This document shows positions 1-7,041 of a stretch of 64,000 nt of DNA, piece by piece. Position 1 is the first letter of the stretch; each line of letters begins with the position of its first letter. Source of the DNA: Candidatus Roizmanbacteria bacterium RIFCSPLOWO2_01_FULL_35_13 (GTDB lineage: Bacteria; Patescibacteriota; Microgenomatia; UBA1406; GWC2-37-13); NCBI GenBank assembly GCA_001789635.1, contig MGAF01000004.1:61105-125104 (forward strand), in the 5' to 3' direction. The notes beneath the pieces were generated by a model, which was not told where the DNA came from, ran no database searches, and worked only from the letters and a program-made list of their open reading frames with translations. The translations under genes were made by a program, and so were the position numbers.

Positions 1-1
1 T

Positions 2-1162
2 ATTTTTTTAATCAGATATTTATCTCCAAATGAGTATGGTTTATATACCCTGGTATGGGCTCAGGTATTGCTTTTTTCTCCCATAGTCGATCTGGGAACT
101 ACTTCTTACGGAATAATAGATTTGCCGACTGAGAATAAAAATAAATTTATTTCCTTATTTAATCTCCGCCTGCTGGTTTCTATCTTAGTTTTTTTCCTGA
201 CGGGTCTGACCGGATTTATAATATTTAAAGACAATACCAGGATTGTAGTTTACGTTCTTCTCACGTCATTTGTAATTTTTTCCAATGTGTTTTCCGGAAG
301 TTATCTGATAAAAAATGCCGTAACCGGCAAATTATACAACTCATCTTTTGTCTCAATTATTTTTAATTTAGTTCTCATTAGCAGTCTGATCATTTCTATT
401 TCAATATCGGGATCTTTACCCGTAATATTTTTGTTAACTTTTATTTTTTACAATCTTTATTCATTTGTCAACTATTTTTTAATAAAAAAAGATATTACGG
501 ATTTAAATTTTAAATTTGAATTTAAAACCTGGATTAATTTTTTAAAGAAATCATACGCATATGTTCTTATCGGTTTTTTGGCAAGTTTATATTTCAGACT
601 CGATATTTTTTTACTGCAGATTTTAAAGAGTGAACGTGAAGTCGGAATCTATTCGGCCGGCTATAAATTTTTTGAAGGCCTTATGTTTATTGCCGCGAGT
701 TATAATATCAGCCGTTTGCCGGTGTTGGCAAAACTGGTTAAAAAAGGAAAAATTTTTTTATTCAGTGAGGTTAAAAAAGATATTTTATTATTGGCGGGTT
801 TGGGTTTTTTGATTTCAGTAATCACTTATTTTTTGGCTCCTTATATTTTACCGGTTTTACTTAAGGGTAATTATAAGGATTCGATAATAGTTGTCAGAAC
901 GGTGATGTTTGCCTTGCCTTTTATTCTCATCAGCTCTGTTTTTCTTAATACAATGTATGTTTTGAATAAAGCCAAAATTGTTATTTTGGTTTTTTCGGTA
1001 CAGGTTATATTTAATTTTGTTTTGAATTTCATTTTTATCCCAAAATATTCCTATATTGCATCCTCCTACGTAACGGTCTTATCGGAAATTGTTAATGTAG
1101 TGATGTTAATTGTTATATATCAATTTATAATTAAGAAAATCAAAAATGAAAATATCACTTGA
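2..1162 (+). CDS. Polysaccharide flippase (Wzx/MATE-like), 5' partial
   Basis: The reading frame is open to the left edge, so the gene starts outside the window; the ATG at 68 is internal. The first visible residues (RYLSPNEYGLYTLVWA) match the N-terminal region of O-antigen flippases, which have an arginine and a YG pair after helix 1. At least nine hydrophobic helices follow, with short basic loops and no soluble domain. The family moves lipid-linked oligosaccharides across the cytoplasmic membrane. The 3' end overlaps the next glycosyltransferase gene by 17 nt, so they are probably co-transcribed. Family is fairly sure; the substrate is unknown. Confidence 0.8.
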   Translation: MFLIRYLSPNEYGLYTLVWAQVLLFSPIVDLGTTSYGIIDLPTENKNKFISLFNLRLLVSILVFFLTGLTGFIIFKDNTRIVVYVLLTSFVIFSNVFSGSYLIKNAVTGKLYNSSFVSIIFNLVLISSLIISISISGSLPVIFLLTFIFYNLYSFVNYFLIKKDITDLNFKFEFKTWINFLKKSYAYVLIGFLASLYFRLDIFLLQILKSEREVGIYSAGYKFFEGLMFIAASYNISRLPVLAKLVKKGKIFLFSEVKKDILLLAGLGFLISVITYFLAPYILPVLLKGNYKDSIIVVRTVMFALPFILISSVFLNTMYVLNKAKIVILVFSVQVIFNFVLNFIFIPKYSYIASSYVTVLSEIVNVVMLIVIYQFIIKKIKNENIT

Positions 1163-2156
1163 TGCGGGAGCTTTATGCGCGAAAGCTAATTTGCATTTTG
1201 GCAATTACACATTCACACAAAGTCTTATTGACTCGATACAAAAATATGATCAGAATAATGAATATTATACTTACTCTTTCTGTCAAAAACCAAACTGGCT
1301 CGACGTCAGGGATAAATTTCATTACAAGGTCCTGAGACCTTCAGTCCTCTGGCTTTCAACCAGAGTAAGCATAGAAGAAATACAATTCAAAAAGGATATT
1401 TTTTTAGCTTTGAATCAGGCTATACCTATTTCGACAAAAAGTAAAGTAATCTCTTTTTCGCACGGTCTGTCTTTTTATTTTTATCCGCAATTTTACCCTG
1501 ATTCACATTATGTCTTAAACGATCAGCTTGATCCTATGATAAAAAAATCAAATTACATAGTAGTTCCTTCACGTCGTGTAAAAAAGGAAATGGAAAAATT
1601 ATTTCCGGGATATTCCAGAATTAAAATACTAAATTACGGTGTTCCGGTTGATATGATAAATTACCTTCCCGCAAAAAAAAGAAAATATTTTTTATTTGTA
1701 AGTATGAATCACGGAATAAAAAATATTGAATTTTTAATCAAAACTTTTAAATTATTCAGGCAGAACAAAAAATTCTCTGATTATAAATTTTTTCTTGTCG
1801 GTAATTTAGAAAAATTCGAAGATGAAAAAAACGGAATTTACGCCTTTCCTAAAGTCACCCGGAACGAAGTCAGAAAACTTTATTCCGAAGCAACCGCCTA
1901 TCTGACAGCTTCTTTTTACGAAAGTTTCAATTTTCCAGTACTCGAAGCTCTTTCGCAGAATTGTCCTGTAATCGGTCTGGACGGATCTATTATTCCTGAA
2001 TTCAAAGACTTGGTCAATATGGCTTATGATCCAACGAATTTTTTGAATCTGATGTTTACTGTTTCCCAAAATAAAGGGACTAAATTTGAGAGAAGTGAGA
2101 TTTTAAAAAAATTTTCCTGGAAAAAATATGTGGCAAAATTAGTAGAATTGTATTGA
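1146..2156 (+). CDS. Glycosyltransferase family 4 (GT-B fold)
   Basis: 336 aa. The C-terminal half has the GT-B nucleotide-sugar-binding layout: a strand KYFLFVSMNHGIKN near residue 180, then YLTASFYESFNFPVLEALS near residues 255-275, which carries the E-x7-E-type motif, then a Pro-Glu-Phe segment. The N-terminal half would bind the acceptor. Likely a cytoplasmic or membrane-associated transferase that adds a sugar to a polyprenyl-linked surface glycan, given the flippase before it and the GT2 and Wzy-like genes after it. The start overlaps the flippase end. TGA is the stop codon, which argues for the standard code. Donor and acceptor cannot be read from sequence. Confidence 0.82.
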   Translation: MKISLDAGALCAKANLHFGNYTFTQSLIDSIQKYDQNNEYYTYSFCQKPNWLDVRDKFHYKVLRPSVLWLSTRVSIEEIQFKKDIFLALNQAIPISTKSKVISFSHGLSFYFYPQFYPDSHYVLNDQLDPMIKKSNYIVVPSRRVKKEMEKLFPGYSRIKILNYGVPVDMINYLPAKKRKYFLFVSMNHGIKNIEFLIKTFKLFRQNKKFSDYKFFLVGNLEKFEDEKNGIYAFPKVTRNEVRKLYSEATAYLTASFYESFNFPVLEALSQNCPVIGLDGSIIPEFKDLVNMAYDPTNFLNLMFTVSQNKGTKFERSEILKKFSWKKYVAKLVELY

Positions 2157-2162
2157 GATAAT

Positions 2163-3059
2163 ATGAAAATTACTGTTGTAATTTTGACAAAAAATGAGGA
2201 GAAAAATATTGAAAGAGCGATTAAATCCGTTCAATTTTGTAATGAAATAATAATTATCGACGATTACTCATCGGATAAAACTTTAGATATAGTTTATAAA
2301 GTTCTTAAAGTCCATAAAGTATTTCAGAGAAAATTAAATAACGATTTTGCAGGGCAGAGGAATTTTGGAATGACAAAAGCAAAGAATGAATGGGTCTTTT
2401 TCCTGGATGCGGATGAAGAGGTGAGTGATGAATTACAGAACGAGATAAAGTCAATTCATCGCAATTTCCAATTTCCAATTTCTCCTTCGACAAGTTCAGG
2501 ATCCCGAGTAAAGTCGAGGGACAATTTCCAATCAAATCCTGAATCCAAAATCCTAAATTCAAAAGATACTGAAGTAGCAGCTTTTTATATTAAAAGGAGG
2601 GATTTTTTTTGGGGGGAAGAACTAAAGTATGGGGAAACTATGAAACTAAGAAATCAGGGAATTATAAGATTATTTAATAAAGGTTCGGGTAGATGGGAAG
2701 GAAAAGTACACGAGGTTTATAAGCTCAAATCTCAAATTTCAAATGTCAAAACTTTTCACAATTATTTAAATCATTTTCCACATCAAACCGTAAAAGAGTT
2801 TTTGGAAGAAGTTAATTTTTACAGTTCATTGAGAGCTAAAGAATTATTAGTACAGGGAAAGAGTTCAAATATATTTGAAATAATTTTTTATCCGTTGGGC
2901 AAATTTTTATTGACTTATTTTGTCAAACTCGGTTTTTTGGACGGAGTACAGGGGTTTGTCTACGCTTTTTTTATGAGCTTCCACTCTTTTTTAGTCAGGA
3001 CCAAGCATTATCAATACTCAAAACTAAATAATTTAGGTAGTCATTCTGGGGAGCGTTGA
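2163..3059 (+). CDS. Glycosyltransferase family 2 (WaaE/KdtX-like)
   Basis: 298 aa. The N-terminus MKITVVILTKNEEKNIERAI and the FLDADEEV metal-binding motif (near residue 80) are typical of GT2 enzymes, which use a nucleotide sugar and a divalent metal. The C-terminal part resembles lipopolysaccharide-core beta-glucosyltransferases (FNKGSGRWEGKVHE, then a terminal hydrophobic stretch). Odd points: residues about 44-54 (VYKVLKVHKVF) and about 100-136 are encoded by repeat sequence also found between genes, and the last residues (SHSGER) and TGA stop come from the intergenic repeat at 3046. It follows the GT4 gene by 6 nt. Confidence 0.85.
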   Translation: MKITVVILTKNEEKNIERAIKSVQFCNEIIIIDDYSSDKTLDIVYKVLKVHKVFQRKLNNDFAGQRNFGMTKAKNEWVFFLDADEEVSDELQNEIKSIHRNFQFPISPSTSSGSRVKSRDNFQSNPESKILNSKDTEVAAFYIKRRDFFWGEELKYGETMKLRNQGIIRLFNKGSGRWEGKVHEVYKLKSQISNVKTFHNYLNHFPHQTVKEFLEEVNFYSSLRAKELLVQGKSSNIFEIIFYPLGKFLLTYFVKLGFLDGVQGFVYAFFMSFHSFLVRTKHYQYSKLNNLGSHSGER

Positions 3060-3138
3060 GTTTTGCAGCAACTCCAGAATCGATTCTGGACCCCACTTCG
3101 CTGAAGCTTCGAGGGGTAAACAAGCCGGAATGACAAGC
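3042..3138. repeat. Palindromic intergenic repeat, copy 1
   Basis: Contains TCATTCTGGGGAGCG, then a CCAGAATCGATTCTGG palindrome, ACCCCACTTCGCTGAAGC, and ends CCGGAATGACA. It forms nested inverted repeats (TCATTCTGG against CCGGAATGA). A close second copy lies at 4311-4425, after the next gene. The first bases encode the last residues and stop of the GT2 gene. Confidence 0.75.
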
Positions 3139-3142
3139 ATAT

Positions 3143-4330
3143 ATGCTATTAACAACACTATTCTATCTAACCTTTTTTTTATTCTCCTTTGGGCAGTTGG
3201 GAAGGATTTCGTTTTTCGGCCAGCAGGTGAATATATATCTTTACGAAATTTCTCAATTATTGATTCTTGCGGTTTTATTTATAAAGTACGGATTTAAACC
3301 AAGTAAAGAATTCTATAAAAAATTCAAAGTTATTTACTATTTTTTTGGTTTCTTATTGACCTCTTTTTTAGTAAGTATAAATAGTTTTAAACCCTTTGAA
3401 AATTTTGTCGGTTTCCTCTATTTTTTTAGGCTAATTTTATATTGGACTTATTGGATTTATTTAACTTATTGGACAGATAAGAATAATAGCAATAAAAAAA
3501 TATTAATTAATTCAGTATTAATTTTTGTTTTTTTAACACTATTATCTTCAATTATTCAGTATTTTTTTTACCCTGAACTTAGAAACCTGATTTATGCCGG
3601 ATGGGATCCGCATCTCTACAGATTATTCGGAACTTTTTTTGATACTTCTGTGTCGGGAGCAATATACGGCTTAGTATTCCTGAGGTTTTTCTTAGAGGGT
3701 AAACATATCATGAAAAATAAATTTGTTTTCCTTAGTTTATTACTGATACTTTTGATTTTTAATTTTCTGACTTATTCAAGAAGTTTATATCTGGCTTTAT
3801 TAATTTGTATCATCTTACATGCGGTCGTACAGAGATGGTACAAGGGACTATTTATCATATCTGTTTTATTTTTACTATTTTTGGTTGTTTCACCTGAACG
3901 ACTTGGGGAAGGTGTTAATCTGACCAGGATTTTTTCCATTGAGTCGCGAATGGAGGATTATAGAAATGCGGTTAAAATGTGGAAAAAGCAACCGATATTG
4001 GGAATAGGATATAACCGGATCCGCTATGAAAAAATAAAGATGAATATAATTGAAGAAGTTAATTCTGATATAACCCATTCAGGCGCTTCTTTTCATTCCA
4101 GCTTTTTAATAATTTTAGTCAGCTCCGGAATTATCGGGTTGACACTTTTTGTTTTAGTACTATTTAAAATAGCCGGGATAAATGAATTCAGCAGTTATGC
4201 GGTTATTTTCTTAAGTCTGATGTCATTAAGCGATAATATTCTTCTTCATCCTTTTGTTATGTTCTTATTTTTTTCACTTGTTTCTTTATTTAACTTTAAT
4301 GGGTTTAGACGTAATTCTGGGGAGCGATGA
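3143..4330 (+). CDS. O-antigen ligase/polymerase-like membrane protein (Wzy/WaaL family)
   Basis: 395 aa with about ten transmembrane helices. The long loop near residues 265-315 holds the family signature: an arginine followed by a tryptophan and PILGIGYNRIR, then HSGASFHSSFLIILVSSGI, which corresponds to the conserved H-(N/S)-x-(F/Y)-L element. These proteins polymerise or transfer lipid-linked glycan on the outer face of the membrane. With the flippase and two transferases it completes a plausible Wzx/Wzy-type surface glycan set. The C-terminus RRNSGER and the TGA stop come from the repeat at 4311, as in the previous gene. Confidence 0.78.
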   Translation: MLLTTLFYLTFFLFSFGQLGRISFFGQQVNIYLYEISQLLILAVLFIKYGFKPSKEFYKKFKVIYYFFGFLLTSFLVSINSFKPFENFVGFLYFFRLILYWTYWIYLTYWTDKNNSNKKILINSVLIFVFLTLLSSIIQYFFYPELRNLIYAGWDPHLYRLFGTFFDTSVSGAIYGLVFLRFFLEGKHIMKNKFVFLSLLLILLIFNFLTYSRSLYLALLICIILHAVVQRWYKGLFIISVLFLLFLVVSPERLGEGVNLTRIFSIESRMEDYRNAVKMWKKQPILGIGYNRIRYEKIKMNIIEEVNSDITHSGASFHSSFLIILVSSGIIGLTLFVLVLFKIAGINEFSSYAVIFLSLMSLSDNILLHPFVMFLFFSLVSLFNFNGFRRNSGER

Positions 4331-4425
4331 GTTTCGAAGCGACTACAGAATCGTTGTTTAAATAAACTACGATTCCGGACCCCACTTCGCTGAAGCTTCG
4401 AGAGGTAAACAAGCCGGAATGACAA
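4311..4425. repeat. Palindromic intergenic repeat, copy 2
   Basis: Near-copy of the element at 3042-3138, sharing CTGGGGAGCG, CCCACTTCGCTGAAGCTTCG and AGGTAAACAAGCCGGAATGA, with a different central segment. It separates the convergent wzy-like gene and the minus-strand gene at 4432 and may also act as a bidirectional terminator hairpin (inference). Confidence 0.75.
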
Positions 4426-4431
4426 CTGTTT

Positions 4432-5139
4432 TTAATCCTTCTCATAGATAACTGTAAGAATTTTTTCTTCTTTATTTTCGGCTACATCCTGAGCAGTTAT
4501 TGTAATTTTATTTTCTCCCTCTTTCAGTCTGACCATTGTCTGAAAAATTCCCTGAGAGTCAACTACAACCGGCAGATCGTTGACTTTGATATAGGTTTCT
4601 TTGTCGGTCTCACCCATAATTTTTATTTCCAGATTGTTAGTCTTGGAGTTGTCCTGCGGCTCTTTGATATCAAGTTTTGGCTTGTCGCTTTTGTAAAAGA
4701 CTGTGAATATATTAGATTTTTTTTCTTCGTCACTGTCTTTTAGCTTTCCGATAACGAAGACTTCGTTTTGCCCCTTAACCAGATCGCCGATTTCTTCAAT
4801 AAAGCTGTCAGAGGATAATAAGGATGATTCTTTGACTAAGTCTCCGTTGAGATAAAATTCCACCTGATCAAAGTTAACCACAGACCCGCCGACAAAAATT
4901 CTTGAACTGTTTGTAGCGATCGGGATGCTGTCAATATCAATGTCTTCAATCAGATTCTGATTTTTTTTAAGCTGGTTGTCGGATTTTTTTTCCGTAACTC
5001 TTGCCACAAAAGAAGAGGCGTTAAGAAGAACTTTTAACCCCACGGTAAATAATAAAATAATTACAATAATCAGAATTGCCAGTGAAAGATAGATTTTATT
5101 ATTGAGTTGTTTCTTTTGATTTTGTTCGAGTCTTGACAT
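4432..5139 (-). CDS. Membrane-anchored protein with bacterial Ig-like (glucodextranase-B type) domain
   Basis: 235 aa. Residues about 18-40 form one transmembrane helix (IYLSLAILIIVIILLFTVG); the rest should lie outside. The C-terminal 85 residues (LDIKEPQDNSKTNNLEIKI through VRLKEGENKITITAQDVAEN) match the beta-sandwich repeats often called glucodextranase domain B or invasin-type. A less regular middle region (residues 75-150) looks like a second sandwich. There are no catalytic residues, so a structural or adhesive surface role is likely. Its start lies 1 nt from the 3' end of the tRNA-Thr on the same strand, so it may share the tRNA transcript. Confidence 0.7.
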   Translation of the reverse strand: MSRLEQNQKKQLNNKIYLSLAILIIVIILLFTVGLKVLLNASSFVARVTEKKSDNQLKKNQNLIEDIDIDSIPIATNSSRIFVGGSVVNFDQVEFYLNGDLVKESSLLSSDSFIEEIGDLVKGQNEVFVIGKLKDSDEEKKSNIFTVFYKSDKPKLDIKEPQDNSKTNNLEIKIMGETDKETYIKVNDLPVVVDSQGIFQTMVRLKEGENKITITAQDVAENKEEKILTVIYEKD

Positions 5140-5140
5140 A

Positions 5141-5215
5141 TGGAGCCGTTGATCGGATTTGAACCGATAATCTGCTGTTTACGATACAGCTGCTCTGCCA
5201 TTGAGCTACAACGGC
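5141..5215 (-). tRNA. tRNA-Thr (CGT)
   Basis: On the minus strand the acceptor GCCGTTG pairs with CAACGGC. The D arm is GCTC/GAGC, the anticodon loop is ATCGTAA (anticodon CGT, decoding ACG) and the T arm TTCAAAT loop is intact. A 3' CCA is encoded. Confidence 0.93.
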
Positions 5216-5268
5216 ATAAATTGCAATTATCAATGGTTAATTTATTAATTATATAATTTTAGCACAAT

Positions 5269-5481
5269 ATGAAACTAAAAAAACGATTATTCCTTTCTTT
5301 CATCAAAATTTGGTCTAATGTATTTGCAAATCTTTGTGCTTCGTTTATCTTGACGTTTTTCATATCGAAAACTATAATGGAATTATTAGGCAGGATTATT
5401 GTTTCTATAGTTTGTTTATATTTATCAGTTTTTTTGGATACCTATTATGACATTAGATCAAATAAACGAACTAATAAATAG
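5269..5481 (+). CDS. Small membrane protein of unknown function
   Basis: 70 aa with a basic N-terminus (MKLKKRLF) and two hydrophobic segments (residues about 15-35 and 38-58). It is not a recognised family. It overlaps the start of a second small membrane ORF at 5447, which suggests a coupled pair. The helix-plus-charge pattern and the coupling favour a real gene, but no homology was checked. Confidence 0.45.
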   Translation: MKLKKRLFLSFIKIWSNVFANLCASFILTFFISKTIMELLGRIIVSIVCLYLSVFLDTYYDIRSNKRTNK

Positions 5482-5560
5482 AGGAGTGGTAGGTCTTGTT
5501 TTGGGAATAATAGCTTTCATTTTAGCCTTCGCAGTATTCAGTAAAAAACTGGAGAAATAA
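5447..5560 (+). CDS. Very small single-helix membrane protein
   Basis: 37 aa: MTLDQINELINRGVVGLVLG followed by a hydrophobic stretch and a KKLEK tail. An amphipathic N-terminus followed by one membrane helix is typical of small membrane proteins. Its ATG lies inside the 3' end of the 70-aa ORF in another frame (35-nt overlap), consistent with translational coupling. Function unknown. Confidence 0.4.
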   Translation: MTLDQINELINRGVVGLVLGIIAFILAFAVFSKKLEK

Positions 5561-5716
5561 TTTTAAAATTCTTGTATATTTACTCTCCTAAGGGGACTAT
5601 GGCCTCGGGTGGATTTTATTTTTATCCTAAAATACTTTTTTTGTCAAGTGAAGAGCTTGTAAAATTCTTATTCTCCAGGATCTAATAGTTAAGTATCGAC
5701 GCATTTTTTGAGCTTC
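5561..5716. other. Gap without a clear gene
   Basis: AT-rich, with a GC-richer core (GGGGACTATGGCCTCGGGTGG) at about 5592. On the minus strand TTGACA near 5641, 17 nt and a TAAAAA hexamer resemble a weak promoter, but no ORF with a sensible start follows it. No function assigned. Confidence 0.3.
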
Positions 5717-5845
5717 TTAATGGATCATCATTCCTTTTATACCAGAACCTATTTCCTGCATTTGAATTACTTCTCCTTTTAGGGTAGGAGTAACGCTATT
5801 TTTAGCGTTGGTGTTTCCTGGAAGTTTTGGGAATTCTGTACTCAT
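5717..5845 (-). CDS. Possible 42-aa ORF, unknown function
   Basis: Encodes MSTEFPKLPGNTNAKNSVTP followed by 22 residues ending GMMIH. It has no recognisable domain and no Shine-Dalgarno site. Composition is not low-complexity and it fills an otherwise empty 350-nt gap. The MST start and proline-rich N-terminus loosely recall the orphan protein at 55146, but that is weak. It may be chance. Confidence 0.2.
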   Translation of the reverse strand: MSTEFPKLPGNTNAKNSVTPTLKGEVIQMQEIGSGIKGMMIH

Positions 5846-5930
5846 AGTTTACTTAATATAAATTTCGTGCCTGTCCACCCGCAGGGTGGACTTCTATTAC
5901 TTCTCATCCTTGTCTCGAAAATTTGCTAAG

Positions 5931-6001
5931 AGCGGGATACCAGAATCGGACTGGCGTCTCATCCTTGGGAAGGATGCATACTGCCATTGTACTAATCCCG
6001 C
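5931..6001 (-). tRNA. tRNA-Gly (CCC)
   Basis: On the minus strand the acceptor GCGGGAT pairs with ATCCCGC. The anticodon stem CATCC/GGATG encloses TTCCCAA, giving CCC (codon GGG). The T arm is GCCAG/CTGGT. No CCA is encoded. Confidence 0.92.
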
Positions 6002-6007
6002 ACAGTT

Positions 6008-6076
6008 CATTAATTGAACAACGATTCTGGATGCGCCAGGTACCAGATGGTAACCTGGCTTACCAGAATGACGAGT
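6008..6076. repeat. Palindromic intergenic repeat (ATTCTGGATGCGC class)
   Basis: Contains ACGATTCTGGATGCGC, the inner palindrome CCAGGTACC...GGTAACCTGG, and TTACCAGAATGACG. A related copy is at about 36044-36090 (CGATTCTGGATGCGC through CTTACCAGAATGA). The outer arms pair, giving a long hairpin just downstream of the LysM gene. Confidence 0.65.
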
Positions 6077-6089
6077 ATATTATAAAATA

Positions 6090-6686
6090 TTATCTGGGAA
6101 TTATTAAGATCATTCCTACTCGGAGGTCGTCGGGGTTGATGAGATTATTGGCTCCGGCGATTTTTACCCAGGCATAGCTGTCACCGTAAGCTTCAAGAGC
6201 AATTTTTGCCAGATCATCGCCTTCTTTGACAACATATTTTTCACTTATTTCCGTAACTTTCCCTGTTTTTGCGGCAGTCTCAGTTATTATCCCTACTGTG
6301 GGAAATCTGGATTTAACATCCGGAATAATTATTTTTTGACCCACTTCTATCTGATCCGGGTTACTAATTTTGTTAGCCTGCATAATGTCCTGCATATTTA
6401 AACCCGAGCCGTATATTTTTTCAGCAATAAGAAATAGTTGATCTCCCGGTTGAATAACATAAGTGCGGATTTTTTTTGTTGGGAAAGTTTTTCCTTTAAT
6501 TTGATTGGATTCATTGGAAGATATTTTTGTAAGTAAAGGTCTCACTTTAGGCAGAACCAGTGATAATCCGAAAGATGTAATTAAAAGAAATATTATTGTT
6601 CCTAATGCAAAAGAATTATAATTTTCTTTTATTTTTGAAAAGAGAAGAGAACGGTAATTTAGATTGGTTGTATTAGTCTTTGGCAT
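6090..6686 (-). CDS. Membrane-anchored LysM protein
   Basis: 198 aa. A cytoplasmic N-terminus (about 25 residues) precedes one transmembrane helix (FALGTIIFLLITSFGLSLVL, residues 26-45). Two LysM modules follow: residues about 74-118 (TYVIQPGDQLFLIAEKIYG through VGQKIIIP) and about 150-197 (KYVVKEGDDLAKIALEAYG through VGMILIIPR). LysM binds N-acetylglucosamine in peptidoglycan, so the protein probably tethers the envelope or localises something at the wall. There is no catalytic domain. Its promoter must lie near the divergent RNA gene at 6765. Confidence 0.85.
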   Translation of the reverse strand: MPKTNTTNLNYRSLLFSKIKENYNSFALGTIIFLLITSFGLSLVLPKVRPLLTKISSNESNQIKGKTFPTKKIRTYVIQPGDQLFLIAEKIYGSGLNMQDIMQANKISNPDQIEVGQKIIIPDVKSRFPTVGIITETAAKTGKVTEISEKYVVKEGDDLAKIALEAYGDSYAWVKIAGANNLINPDDLRVGMILIIPR

Positions 6687-6728
6687 TTTTCGAGATTATA
6701 CAATAAATTTAATTCAATTTTGGAGATA

Positions 6729-6757
6729 TTGAATTTTAATGCTAATGATAATATAAT
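6729..6757 (+). promoter_or_regulatory. Sigma-70-type promoter of the structured RNA
   Basis: TTGAAT (6729-6734), a 17-nt spacer, then TATAAT (6752-6757). The predicted start falls at 6764-6765, exactly where the closing stem of the RNA begins (GGCACTGG). Confidence 0.7.
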
Positions 6758-6764
6758 TATATAC

Positions 6765-6948
6765 GGCACTGGTAGTGAAACTACGACTTTTTAAGCAGAA
6801 AATAAGCATTTATTACGAAGCTAGATTGAGGCTAGAAGTAAATGCAGAAATGGTCAAAATCGATGTTGGGAAGGTGAAAAATAGAGACTTTAGACTATTA
6901 TGACAATCTAAAGTTAATTTAGAAAGTCGGACTTAGAAGACCAGTGCC
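6765..6948 (+). ncRNA. Candidate structured RNA of unknown family
   Basis: About 184 nt with no ORF. The ends pair perfectly: GGCACTGGT (6765-6773) with ACCAGTGCC (6940-6948). Inside: a small TAGT/ACTA hairpin, a long-range CGACTTT/AAAGTCG stem, a branched arm GCATTTA/TAAATGC capped by CTAG/CTAG, and an ACTTTAGA/TCTAAAGT hairpin. A consensus promoter starts right at the first base pair. The 3' end is 14 nt before tRNA-Asp, so tRNA 5' processing may help release it. I see none of the conserved cores of RNase P RNA, SRP RNA, tmRNA or 5S rRNA. The branched shape differs from 6S RNA. The gene is inferred from promoter and fold. Confidence 0.6.
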
Positions 6949-6962
6949 TTATATACGTAAAA

Positions 6963-7036
6963 GCGATCATAGCTCAATTGGTTAGAGCGCTGCCCTGTCA
7001 CGGCAGAGGTTGAGGGTTCGAGCCCCTTTGGTCGCG
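6963..7036 (+). tRNA. tRNA-Asp (GTC)
   Basis: Acceptor GCGATCA pairs with TGGTCGC (one G-U). The anticodon stem CTGCC/GGCAG encloses CTGTCAC (anticodon GTC). The T arm is GAGGG/CCCCT with TTCGAGC. Its 3' end is 5 nt from the polX start codon. Confidence 0.94.
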
Positions 7037-7041
7037 CAGAT

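Noticed and set aside
68-1162. Flippase starting at the ATG at 68
   Set aside because: The frame is open to base 2 and the upstream residues match the family N-terminus, so the gene is cut by the window edge.
6765-6948. RNase P RNA, SRP RNA, tmRNA, 5S or 6S RNA
   Set aside because: The conserved core sequences or overall shapes of these RNAs are not seen; left as an unknown family.
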